Source: Takakia lepidozioides (Eukaryota > Streptophyta > Takakiopsida > Takakiales > Takakiaceae). From it: a stretch of 47,000 bases of DNA. Below the pieces are notes generated by a model. The model was given only the letters and a program-made list of their open reading frames with translations, was not told the DNA's origin and made no database searches. Position 1 is the stretch's first letter, and each line of letters begins with the position of its first letter. The DNA lies in the NCBI GenBank assembly GCA_030704615.1, contig JAKLZA010000024.1, positions 1-47,000 on the forward strand, written 5' to 3'. A program made the translations under genes and the position numbers. Below, piece after piece: positions 1 to 10,771 of this stretch.

Positions 1-297
1 GACTCGCAGCCGTGAGGACTTGGCGCATTATCTGTTCGGGGAGTCGGCACCGCGAAATGGTGGACGGACCGCTTCGTGGACGTGGAGGCGTAGAAATTTC
101 CGGTGAAATGGGAGAGGGAGAAGCAATATGTGGAGAGAGCTGAGGCACTTGCAAATGCAGGTAGCGAGCGCTGAATTGCAGCGAGGACTGCAGTCACGGA
201 CAAGTTTTGAGTCGACAGGGAGAAATCCGATTTTTTCTTGAATGATCGCACAGCTTTATGTAGACAAGTGTTGGCCACTTGAAGGGGTCAGCGAACG

Positions 298-3200
298 ATG
301 AGAACAGTAGGGATGGGAGGGCATGCCTTGGTGCCCGCAAGCGGGGCGTGCCTGAAGTTGCTGTTGCCTCGCCTCCATTCCCGCCCCGTGGTGTTGGCCA
401 GATTACGTTGGCAAGGACACACCCGGTTACAAATCATAGAGAATGAATGGCGGCAAAGCAATTTAAAGTGGAATAACAGGTATGGCAACAATGCCTGCGC
501 CGATGAGATTGGTACTTGCATCAAGGAGTAATGTAGGTCTTGTGTATGATAACAAGTCGAGTTGTGAGCAGAGGTCTGCACTCCTGGTGACTGGACTGCT
601 CTAAGGTTGTGGTATTGTAAGTTGCGCCACTTGCTGTTATGAGCTACGAGGTGATCTGCTGGTAGCTGGTTTCCATTTTGACGCTTCAGGAGCTGTCTGG
701 AGAGCTTCTGTATTTTATCAGTCATGCACAAGTTTGTCTTCAGTGCAATGCAAATTTAATGCTGAATACATCAGAGCTAGGGGAATTATGGAAGTACAGG
801 TCTGTAGTCTCAAAGTCTGCCAGAGATTGGATGCAGGTCTTGAGCATGAAAACTAGTGCTGTTTTTTATTCCAGTTTCCATATTTTCTTCACAACGGTTT
901 TCATCCAGAAATTTAGGTTTAGGAGCTGCAAATGGTCAGACATAAGTGTTTCAACCACGTCCAGTTGTTGTTGAGAAGTACACATGCTAGAAGTCACTAC
1001 GGCAGCTTTTGTGCAGTTTCAAGCAGCATGCTGAGGCGAGTCTTTGGGCAAGACTTGGCCAGTTTCAATTTGACAATGTCAATTTCCGTCAGTATCATCC
1101 GTCAACTCACCCATTTTGCATCTGATTGTCTTGATAATTTAATCTTGAAACTTGCTGCCACTGTTCTGCCACTTTTCGGATTGCTTATTTACGAAATTTG
1201 GTGATTGTCACCTCAGAAGGCGAAGGATTGTTTGCAACACAAGCTTTTGGCAAGACCCTGGTGTTGAAGTCATTGAGAGTGCATGAGACTCTCCTCTATC
1301 CAAAAGCCAGCATGTTGTTGGCTCTACCACAGTGTTGACAGCTGATTCTGAGGTGAACAATGGGACTGTAAAACCTGAGGGACAAACGACGACTCAGTTC
1401 GGGAGGCTTTATTGCCTACTCTGCAGGTAGTGTACAACAGCTATTCTGAGTGTGTACAAAGTTTTAAATAAGAGATGCTAACAGTATGGCAGATAATCAG
1501 GGGCAAACTTGTTTTGTTATGATGAACATAAAGGCACAGTGCCTGATTTCATCCAAAGTGCTTTCTTGAGTGACTTGGGCTTGTGTTTTATTTACGTTCT
1601 GATCACTTCACTGCACAAATAAGTAGTGCTCCAGGGCAACAGACCATCACAATTCGACAGTAGAAGGGAAGTACAAATGGTGTCTGATTGCGGTAGTAAT
1701 CACAACTCTTTGAAATACCTGGCTCACTTGGTTTAGTCTCAGTTTTTGTTCACTGGCAGAAAAACATGAGGAAACAGTGCTCCAGTGTCTCAGGCCTGCT
1801 CTGCCATTCAAATTGGGTTCCATATGACACCTCTTGATGCATTTGAACTTGTCCTGATTACTTTCATGTCCTTCGGTGTCCTGCACACTTCCAAATTTAG
1901 TACAACTAGGCCTAAAGACCAACCTTTATTGCCAATATCGACCACAATCTGTGGTTGGTGCAGGTGCAATCATTGCAGGAGCAAGAGAAGCTGGCTGCGA
2001 CCCCTGCTCATCCTGAAGGTCTTTATGGTATGCTTGACTTTAGAACTCATCCTTCACTAACATACTGTTGATGGTAGCATACTAGGGCACTGATGTAGTA
2101 TGCGACTGTGGAGGGATTATGGGGCTTATGGGGGTGTCCGGTTGGAATGCTGCCATACCAGCAATGTATCCCACTTTTGTGGCATCGTGCATCATGGAGC
2201 GGGTGTGGCGCTTTGGTTTGCCACTGGTGCTTGCCCAGCTGCACAATAGTCTACTGCCTGTGGCGGTGACCAGCTTTGTTGCCCAGGTAATTTCCTGTCA
2301 TCCTTGTGTTTCCTCTCATACATGTGGCTCTTGGTGTTTGCTGGTTGTGCTTGCATAGTTCAGCCTTCTATGGGAGCTACTTTGCCTCATGCTTTATGGA
2401 GCACACATGGCGTTTTGTCTGTCCTGCTGTCATTGCCCTTCTCCACTGTAGCCTTCTCCCTGTGGCCGTAGTCTGCTTCGTGAGTCAGGTAGGTTTCCTG
2501 TCACTTAGTGAACATGCATCTGATTGGAATTCTGCTAGTTGTGTGATGATGATTATATAATGCACAGATGTTGTTAAAACATTGGTTAGCTCTCCTATCG
2601 TGTGGTTTGGTGTGGCCTTAATTCAGTCCGGAATTTGTATACAAATTATCTGTTGAATATCATAATGAGGAGCCCAATGCATCTGGCACATGTTGGCAGC
2701 TTGTGATATTTGGGGCCCATGGGTGGGAGCACTGATGGATTCTATGCCTAGAGTTGTAGCCTTCAAGACACTGAGTATCGTGCAGGTTTGAACCTATTCG
2801 CCTGTGTGCTCACTATTGATGAATGGCTGTGTGCCTATTCAAAGTACTGTTGTTTTGGTGCTCATTGAAAGACCTTTACTTTGTTAAAAGTTCCAAGAGT
2901 ACACTTCTGATTTGGTTCTCTGTGCTTCTTGTTTATTTGTGGTCAGATAGTTTGCTGCTAACGTCGGCAGGGTGACGGTACATGCGTTAAGTGGAGCTGT
3001 GTCAACCACCACCACAGCAACAATGCTACTGGTTCAGCCACTGGTTTTGGTCTTAGTTGTTGCAGCAGCAGTGGATCGGCTCGCTGGACTTGCAGCCGGC
3101 GTTGCCTTGAGAGAGACTGGGTCGTTCTGGTGAGCTTCTCAATCCTGTTCACCATTTTATTTGTCTGTGGAAACCCTGGTCACAATTGCTATGTACATTG

Positions 3201-5199
3201 TTTTACTCTGCTCTAACATGAGTGGATTGTGCAACTGCAGCTAGCAGGCCCCAATCGCCCCATTGCCTTGGCAAATGCAAATGCCATTTTACGAAGAGTT
3301 GAACTTGTGTGTGAGTTTATTGTGTTTGTGTTTCTGATATTATGTTCTGTCTTTTTCTACGGTGACATTCTGTTTGTCAGATATTTTGTAGCTTCACTAT
3401 GGCTCCATGTTTGCTGCAAGTGTGTCAAAATTGGGTTGACCCCTTATTTTGGTACTTCCTCTTTGACTCTTAGGATTTACAGCCCTCTAGCTGCAGTTTT
3501 ACCCATTCATTATGCCTATTGTGAAGGCGGGCGTGATATGATTCTTCTGAGCATCATGTTGTGTGTGCAGTTATGTCTGGTTCAGACTACCAACAGTGTC
3601 GAAAGGTGCCCCGACCAAAACATATGAGCACCAGGGATGGCAAGGCCAACCATAGTAGCTATGAGTCACAACCTCAAGATGCGTCAATGGAAGGAGGGTT
3701 GCACACGGTCATACGTGGCTGGAAGCAATATCTGGCGCAGCCTGTATTGCCGGCCAGTTTGGGCATATGTGCTCTTGTACTTCAATGCAGTTTTAGCCCC
3801 CGGGACTGATGAGCTTCACACAACAGGGTATGCTTTTCCCTCCAGATGGTTTGTGTATTGCCAAGTAAGCGCATTTAGTTGATGTCTATTTCCCACCTAA
3901 TTCACTTCTGTCTTGAGCTCTGTTTCTTGTAACTGGAAGTGGGAAAGAGGATGGTGCTCTTTTGAGGCTTCTGTAGTTTGTGTGTCAGCTGGATATTTTG
4001 TGCAGTGCTGTGCAAGTTTACTCACATGGCTCTTACTTTTTGCAGAGATAAATCCTTCATTGATTGGGCTGTTCAGAGGAATGTGTGCCCTTGGGATTCT
4101 CAGCAACTTTTCTGTCAGCGAATCTCATCAGCAAGCTTGGGGTCTTGAAGGTGAATATATGGAGTTCCTTGGAACCCTCTTTCCAGCACGGTGATTTACT
4201 CGTAATTGCCAATAGAGTGATAACTGTGGTTTTGTCACCTGTTCTGCTATTCGTAAAGGATCAGGTTGACTACATTCTGCCAGGGAAAAGCAATTTCAAA
4301 TGTAGAGCAATGATGATGTGGGATATAGAGTGAAAGCAAAGCCATGTCCTGTGGCTTTCACGAGTACTTTTCTGTGGTGTTGTGTGTTTCTGTAGGCTGT
4401 AAGATGCGAAACAGTTCCGTTGCTTTGAACAGTCTTTCAAGTCAGTGGATCTGTTTGGAGGTATATGACTGACCCCTTTCTGCCGACAGGCTGGAGCATA
4501 TGCGCTGATATTCCAAGCATCAGTGCTTGCTATGGCGGTTTGGTTTATTTGAGCAATCCCTTGGGTCAGCATGGGTCACTTGTGGTGTTCCTCTTTTTAA
4601 TCGTGAGTGTTTGAACTTCTGCAATACATGTATTTTCCTGTCCAAGGGTGTCTGAAAGTTCCCTTCATTGTTTGGTGCACATTCAATAATGACAGACCCA
4701 ATACATGCTTATTCATGCACCTATGTAACTTGTTTTATTTTTGTCGCAAGAGAAGAGGTAGTGAGCTACAGACCACAGTTGACTAAGCTGTAACATTGAA
4801 TCCTGCATTTAAACTTCTGGAATGTGGGTGATGGAAATGCAGGTAATGTCAAGGTTAGGCTATTGGGCGTATGATATGGTGGATGCCCAGATATTTCAAA
4901 CTGCAATACCAGCTTCGCAAGCAAATCTTGTTGGAACGACAGAGGTGTCATTGGCTAGCTTAGCAGAATTAATGATGTTGGGGGTGGCCATTGTGGCAAA
5001 TGATGTATCATATTTTGGGGGTCTTGCGGCCTTGTCCATGGCGTCCGTGGTAGGGGCTGCTTGGCTTTATTGCCAATGGTTGGCCAAACCCTGTGCTCAC
5101 CAGCGATGCTTGTTCCCTCATGATCCTCACTTCGATGATTCGGAGACAGCAAGACCGTTGGGTATACATGTGTTAGTTCCTACATTTTTCCCTTTGTAA
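298..5199 (+). CDS. IREG3: IREG3/MAR1-type ferroportin (SLC40 family), multi-exon
   Basis: Membrane metal exporter of the ferroportin family; Arabidopsis IREG3/MAR1 acts in plastids and mitochondria. Exons I can place: 298-479 (basic, acid-poor N-terminus, a likely transit peptide), 1964 or 1980-2027 (AATPAHPEGLY), 2162-2286 or 2364-2488 (alternatives), 2700-2785, 2947-3129 (AVDRLAGLAAGVAL), 3241-3310 (LAGPNRPIALANANAILRR), about 3381-3827 (GWKQYLAQPVLPASL), 4046-4150 (FSATFLSANLISKLGVLK), 4490-4602, 4843-5199 (QANLVGTTEVSLASLAELMM). Splice sites are GT-AG and phases mostly agree. An open stretch near 1210-1427 may hold another N-terminal exon. Single-base indels interrupt the frame near 2716, 2971, 3109, 3762, 4094 and 4540, and a 2-base loss near 3806. 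The family assignment comes from remembered similarity to plant IREG3, strongest in the last exon. Exon borders at 480-1960 and 3311-3570 are uncertain. Confidence 0.88.
2162..2286 (+). other. Alternative exon A of the ferroportin gene
   Basis: A 125-nt exon after ACCAG and before GTAATT. Two bases complete the codon begun in the previous exon, then 41 codons follow, starting MYPTFVASCIMERVWRF and ending on a complete Gln codon. It encodes the first transmembrane segment region, equivalent to the NLVEQLWNFAWP region of Arabidopsis IREG3. No stop or frameshift is present. It is an ancient duplicate of the next exon: 24 of 41 residues are identical. Confidence 0.8.
2364..2488 (+). other. Alternative exon B of the ferroportin gene
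   Basis: A 125-nt exon after TTCAG and before GTAGGT, only 77 nt downstream of exon A. It has the same length, entry phase and exit phase. It encodes FYGSYFASCFMEHTWRF and continues to SLLPVAVVCFVSQ. Of the two copies it looks closer to the usual plant sequence (CPAVIALLH against WPSAIAMLY). If both exons were joined, exon B would be read out of frame and hit TAG at 2469-2471, so only one can be used per functional message. Confidence 0.8.
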
Positions 5200-6841
5200 T
5201 ATACTGCAGTTAGTCTTAGCCATTTATCAGTGAGAGAGCCATTGTGTGGTTTAACCACCCATTCTTTACACCAAGGGGATCATTCTTTCTTGGTAGTTAT
5301 ATCTACCAACATACACTTTGTAATAGATTAGTAAGAAAAGGATAGGAAATGTGGAAATCTTTGTTCTGGTGGACAATATGTCAAACTGGTGGTGTACGTG
5401 GTCAACAATTTGGAGGGCTCTTCTACTTGAATTGATCGAATAACTTTCTCAATAGTTAGCTTTGAAGAGATTTCACTGCTAATGTGACACAAAGCTTGTT
5501 AAAGAACTTTGTGAGTTGACAAGAGTGGTCTCGAGCGTTGCTGGTGAAGATGGTGGGCACCGTGAGGACTGCAACAAGTGGATGAAGTAAGCCCTGCTGC
5601 AATTTCATATGCTTTCATGAAGACCAGTTCGAAGGTGCAGGGTTCCTTTATACATGTCTAGAAAGTTTTGAAACCAATCTAATGAAGCAGGCAAGGACGC
5701 TAACTTTGAATTACCAGAGGAGCCTCGTGATGTTCATTATTTCTGACACTATTCTGGAAGATCTTGAAGGGAATGTCCAGAAGAACCAGTTCTGTGGACA
5801 TAGAATGAAATAGAGGGTACTTGCTCGCCTGTTGTATGTGTCTATGGACTGATCTCCAAGGACTGTCAATCCTGACCACTGCTCGTACATGCATTATCAT
5901 TGCGGGTACAATTACTGCTCTCCCACTGCTGACATGCTGTCAAAGATGTTAGTCAATTTCTCTAGCTGCGTTTCACTGTATACATTCGCCTCGGCCGTTC
6001 TATAAGATGGACTAGATCAGCTGCTGTATCGAAAGGTATGAGGGTGTCAAGCTGAAGTTTTTCAATTTACGGTCGCTCCATGCTGGTACATAGACTATTG
6101 ACTCTCCAGTGATGTCTGTTTCAAGATTCTTTGTACGATGATTTCTCTCTTGTGCTGTTTGTGGCGGTCCACATGTAAACAATCTACAGCGAAAAACAAT
6201 CTACATCTCCATGGCTAGCCCGAACTGCTGGAAAGGGCATCTGCTGCCTTCTCCAAAATTTGGAACCTGGGGCCTCAGGGAAGGCCTGGCCCTGCATGCC
6301 TGCCACAGTAATTGGTTGTCCCCAGTTGCACAAGGCCTTTGGAGCTGGGCCTTCCCTCCTTAAAACTCCCAAACACTTGGCATTATCAAGGGAGGTCGCT
6401 CCACTATTAGTAGCGTTGTGAAGGTTCTCTGCAGAGTGTTAGTAAAGGAGATACCTCTGCTTTTGGCATAAGTTGAGGGAGCAAAAGCAGCAACTGCAAC
6501 ATTCAAGATTAGCTGCGCGACTTAATCAGAGAGTTACTCAATTATTGTCACCATAGGTCAACAGCACAGACATGTCCAACACCCCACTCGCTCTGAGGAT
6601 GATTTGTCATAGATTGAGAAGGTACCCTTCCCCTTCCAAAATTTCCTACCTTGGATTACAACCCCCATTATTAAGATCAAAGGCCTTCACAAGGAGTACC
6701 ACACTGAGACCACACTCAGATTAAATGAACAAAGAAGCAGGCTTGAAAACATATCCAGCTCTCGGGTTCACCAAAGACGATTCCTATGTACAGCAATGGC
6801 CCACTTCATCAGTGATACACATTTCAAAAGAACAAGAAAGC
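5200..6841. other. Intergenic, no gene seen
   Basis: This is the 3' flank of the ferroportin gene. The ORFs here are short and show no family motif or splice-supported reading. Confidence 0.6.
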
Positions 6842-6973
6842 TTACTTGATGAAGTCAGAAAGTCCAGGTATCAGATCCCCATTCGTATATAGCTCATTTT
6901 CTCGAGTCAATTCAGTGAAGAGCTTCGTTGGGGCAAAGGGCTCTAGCTCAAATGCTACTGTGCACCCCTCAAT
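6842..6973 (-). CDS. Unrecognised 3'-terminal exon
   Basis: On the minus strand a TTTTCAG acceptor at 6974-6980 is followed by 44 in-frame codons, stop included, beginning IEGCTVAFELEPFAPTKLF and ending GLSDFIK. The reading is clean, acidic and protein-like, unlike the translated noise around it. Plausible upstream coding pieces lie at about 7080-7140 (RYLMFDKDSRPANR), but I cannot chain them with confidence. I do not recognise the family. The antisense DYW remnant begins about 450 bases upstream on the same strand and is unrelated. The alternative is a retained fragment of a duplicated gene. Confidence 0.35.
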   Translation of the reverse strand: MEGCTVAFELEPFAPTKLFTELTRENELYTNGDLIPGLSDFIK

Positions 6974-7433
6974 CTGAAAATTTGTACAAAGATGCTGATA
7001 GACAATCAGATCATGAAATATAGAGCATTCCTCTTGTATCTGAAAACAAATCCAAGGTAGGTGGTTTAGAATACCTCTGTTGGCAGGGCGGCTATCCTTA
7101 TCAAACATCAGGTATCTGCCAAGGCAGCTGTTCATAACACATCCTCAACAACACAACCTCCTAAATACTGCCCAAAGCTTCTTAAATGATCTGGACCACC
7201 CTGTACATTAACAGTGAATCCTGTTGGTTATGCAGGAGCATACCTCAATTTTGCAACGAGTTTCAACCTGGACTGGTGGGTACAACCCACAATCAACTCT
7301 TGGAAAAGTCGATACGCCTCAGAGGAAATGCACTCAACATGGCAAACAGTCTCAGGAATGGTGAATGAACCAAGCAGCTGCATAGTTTTGAGATATGATG
7401 CAAAGACACTCTCGCTTTCACCACAAGAACAAA

Positions 7434-7833
7434 CCTCATCTTGAAATTGGTGAAAACAGTTTGCATCCCGTACAACGATTGCTCGCCCAACAATCTTTGA
7501 GATGAACTTGGTGGTCATGTGGCAGTCACCACACACACAGGAAGGTTCTGAATAACATGGAGAGGCTTCCCAGGGCCGTGCTGATCAGCCCAAAAGCAAT
7601 GGCCAGCATCTCACTGTGGTGGCAAACTGAAATTCCTCGTCCACATCATGCAATGACAAGCCTGGGTGAGGAACGCACACTGCCTCCTTCATCAACTGAG
7701 ACACTCTTGTCAGATCAGCATGAATTTCCTCAATTTGTGGATGCAATTTGTCATCTACCACGAGGGTGTGCACCCTGTTGCCAACCAGCGACCTGGCTAT
7801 GTTTTTTTTTACTTTTTCCATTGCTCTGTACAT
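7434..7833 (-). pseudogene. PPR E/DYW-domain remnant
   Basis: Reading the minus strand from 7833, the translation matches the region after the last PPR repeat of DYW proteins: GNRVHTLVVDDKLHPQIEEI, LHDVDEE, then [30 protein letters not shown] and [17 protein letters not shown]. The HxE and CxxCH zinc/deaminase-site residues remain. The frame changes at least twice, and the end reads [10 protein letters not shown] instead of CSCGDYW. No PPR repeats precede it, so this is a truncated copy of about 130 residues. It is related to the two PPR-DYW genes at 34-41 kb and lies on the opposite strand. It is too incomplete to be explained by sequencing error alone. Confidence 0.85.
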
Positions 7834-8467
7834 GTGTTGATTGGGTTAAAGGCCTATGGCCGTGTTTGTGGTCCTTATACCCTTCATCTCATTATATGTT
7901 GTCCTCTCATGTGTAGGCCAAGGTTAGTGGAGTCAGTGGACAAGGTGGGAGGTACTAATCTAATGCAAGACGTATATTCCACACCAGAATCATGGATCCC
8001 TTTTGTGTGCTTGTCGGTGAATTTATAAACTGTTGGTAAGGAATTTGGCGGCTTTCTATCTCCTTAGCTTGAGTTGGAGATGTCTTCCCTTGACTCTTGA
8101 TCTTGATAGCTGCTCCTTTGATAGTTTTAAGGAGTATCTTTGTCTAGAAGACTTCCCCATGCAATAGTCCAACCTACCATGCCAAATGACTCTCTGGCAG
8201 CCTGGCCAGGGAAGGGCTGGCTCCGTGGCCACTTGTCATCCTTGACAAACATATCCTCATTTGGTTTCTTGCTCCTCAGGAAAACGGAGATCAAAGACAG
8301 TGAGGTTCCGTGGACATCACTACTCTCCCTATGTCCATGTCTACATAATTCTCACAATTGCATGTTTTTGATGCAGACCTGCAGGGAGTGAAAGAGGTCG
8401 AAGAGCTTAGTGTAGGGTGGGCCCCCTACTTTTACAGACAAACTGACTAGAGGGCCTGTGCAGGTGA

Positions 8468-8779
8468 TTTGAGGAGATCAAGGAAGCTGCAAGCAGAGTG
8501 CATAATGATGTCCCGGACTTCGAGGAGCTTCCCAGATTTGTGCTGGTTGCTGCTGCTGTTGATGCGGGGAGCCCACGTGTGTGCAAACACCTGCAACTCA
8601 TCTTCCATTTTTGTGAGGACCACGCATTGGGAAGGGCAGCGGATGAAGATGCATTTTACGTTAAAGAATGCGTGAACGAGGGCGGCAGCCTCAATTTACT
8701 ACTTCGGAAACGACTAAATGCCCTTCATCAGCTGCCCTTCACCGGCGCAAAACACCAACCTGCTCCTCCATCAATCTAG
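8468..8779 (+). CDS. Unrecognised ORF, about 103 residues
   Basis: An open frame runs from just after a TGA at 8465-8467 to TAG at 8777-8779, with a first Met at 8498. It begins FEEIKEAASRVHNDVPDFEE and contains PRFVLVAAAVDAGSPRVCK and EDAFYVKECVNEGGS. The composition is balanced with helical acidic stretches, better than neighbouring random ORFs. A possible acceptor, CTGTGCAG, ends at 8463, so this may be an internal or last exon. I see no known domain and no clear partner exons. Confidence 0.25.
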   Translation, partial: FEEIKEAASRVHNDVPDFEELPRFVLVAAAVDAGSPRVCKHLQLIFHFCEDHALGRAADEDAFYVKECVNEGGSLNLLLRKRLNALHQLPFTGAKHQPAPPSI

Positions 8780-9245
8780 TGTCTACCTTCGTCCACGAGG
8801 CCCCCATGGCTACATGCAGATAGACCGCATACAAAGGTGATACTAACGTAAGGTCTTGAAAGCCTCCCTGCCACACCCAAGCTTTGCAGATCCTGCTGTC
8901 ATTCTATTCCAGGTAATCATACTAGAAAGGGTCACTGTTAAAAATAGCTATGCAGGCAAGGGACCGGAATGCGCTAGCAATGTCGTCCAATCAAGTGTAT
9001 CAATCGCATCCGGATCGATCATCACTGGGCAGCTGTAAGATCAAAAAGGATACCGCGTTGTCGGAAACTTGTATTACAAGGTACCCGCGAGTACTCAGAT
9101 CCTATGTATAGGGTACGGGGGCCTTCCTGAAATAAAGGGCTACCGCCTCGTGGCGGGCCCCGAGTTCCCTCGGCATAAAGAAACAGCCAAGGATTTCCTT
9201 ACCATCGACGGCTGGGATCAACTAAATCGGACGGTTCACAAAACA

Positions 9246-9312
9246 GGAACCTTACGCGACTTAAGTGCCTTCCTCTGGAGGAGAGGAGGAACCTTACGCG
9301 GCGTAAGGTTCC
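9246..9312. repeat. Direct plus inverted copies of a 12-13 bp motif
   Basis: GGAACCTTACGCG occurs at 9246-9258 and again at 9288-9300. The second copy is followed directly by its reverse complement (9301-9312), giving a palindrome with 12-bp arms around one base. A single-stranded copy would fold into a tight hairpin. Confidence 0.8.
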
Positions 9313-9661
9313 ATGCTCACCTGGCGTGAAAATCTCTCCATGTAAGGCGCCATCCTCTCTAACTGAAAAATCTTGGCCTGGTCTTTACGAACGCCCAAGT
9401 GCCCATTATTGCCTCCCGCACTCAGTCCAGTCGTCTTGCTGCACCTGTGAGTGATTTCCTTGTTGCGCACTTGTAGACGTTGGCTGTGTAAAGAGACTGG
9501 CAGACAGGACGGCCATCGAGAAAGTATCTACGAGCAGGGAAGAGTAATGACACAGAAACAGATGCATGGTGTGGCGGTTGGGAGGACTGGATGTACTCCA
9601 GTACCATGTGCAACTTCTAGGATTGTGTGATAGTTCTAGTTGAGTCTGTGAGCGCTGGAAC

Positions 9662-10105
9662 TTGAAGGATTTGTACATAAAGTACTCGTTGGTCCTTCGT
9701 TATGTCACCTTCGTTGTTCGTAGATCACTTGTAAGCAACGAACATATCGTTGCAAGTGGATCTCTCGCCAAGGCCTCACCATCAATCTTCCCTCAACGGA
9801 AACAACACAAAAGTCACGTCCAGAGTAACGGTGACGATGAGCACGCTACAACCAGCAAAGAGAAAACACTACGGAATACCAACAGAACTATACTCAAACA
9901 GATTCCCACCCTTGGCCAAGATTCCAAAAACAACGTGCCAATTCCGAAACGACAGAATGTGCTCACCGACAGTGGAAAGATATTCTCTTTACCCCAAGGT
10001 TTAGCCCCAGATACAGTAAAAATAAGGGGACTCTCCCTCCAAAGTAGATGTATTTTTGCAGAAACCAAAGAGCAATGTCTACCAACACTCCAGCAGGTCC
10101 CCTAG
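9662..10105 (+). CDS. Unrecognised ORF, 147 residues
   Basis: An ATG-to-TAG frame with a basic, polar middle (EHATTSKEKTLRNTNRTILK) and a C-terminal part containing GLAPDTVKIRGLSLQSRCIF. I recognise no domain. It stands alone, with no homology-supported exon beside it and no evident promoter. It could be a chance ORF or a decayed mobile-element fragment. Confidence 0.18.
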   Translation: MKDLYIKYSLVLRYVTFVVRRSLVSNEHIVASGSLAKASPSIFPQRKQHKSHVQSNGDDEHATTSKEKTLRNTNRTILKQIPTLGQDSKNNVPIPKRQNVLTDSGKIFSLPQGLAPDTVKIRGLSLQSRCIFAETKEQCLPTLQQVP

Positions 10106-10771
10106 CAAGGAGGAGAATCTATATCAACAGGTTGCGGGTGGCCGCACCCATGGAGGATTGTAAGAATCCGAGTGACAAAGTGAATTAGGAGGGGCTGAAT
10201 GTATATCTATGCCAACCTCTTTGCTGAATGAGTCAGGAATCTGTCAATCACACCATTCAAATTGATACATCTGTTAACATAAGAGGAACGGTAGTCACTC
10301 AAATTGTCCAGGGTTTTAGGATGAAGAGCACTCCATGTGCTCCTCCCATTTAGCTGCCATATGATCAAATTTGACAAATTTGCCTCTGCATGAAACCAAT
10401 TAGGCCCCAAGGCATAAATCCTTCAAACAATGCAAATGGCAGCTAGGGTTGCAAAAGCATATGTTGATGCGCATATACGGATACCTGAAAGAGAGTTTTG
10501 CCATGCAAGGCAATCAATAGTATTCTTTGTCCACAAAGTCACCACAACAATCTTTCATCTTGACACACTCCTTTGGAACCTTGAATCTGAGTAACATTTA
10601 GTAAAATTGTGCTGTGGAATATAGCTATTTGAACCAACGAACTGTCCTGCTTTGTACTGGCTCATCAAGTTTGCAAGAGCTAAAGCCTACTGAACATGTC
10701 AGCTGTCGTGCTTATTGGATTCTGATCTATGGTTAATGAAAGTAGTATACACGCACAACTGGGGGTCACAT
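10106..10771. other. Intergenic, 3' flank of the TRPC4AP-like gene
   Basis: No supported coding sequence. It holds the probable 3' untranslated region of the minus-strand gene that ends at 10772. Confidence 0.5.

Noticed and set aside
1785-2060. Plus-strand ORF of 91 codons considered as a separate small gene
   Set aside because: The supported coding in this interval is the ferroportin exon ending at 2027, read in a different frame.
7557-8028. Plus-strand ORFs of about 120 codons
   Set aside because: The left part is antisense to the DYW remnant; the rest shows no motif.
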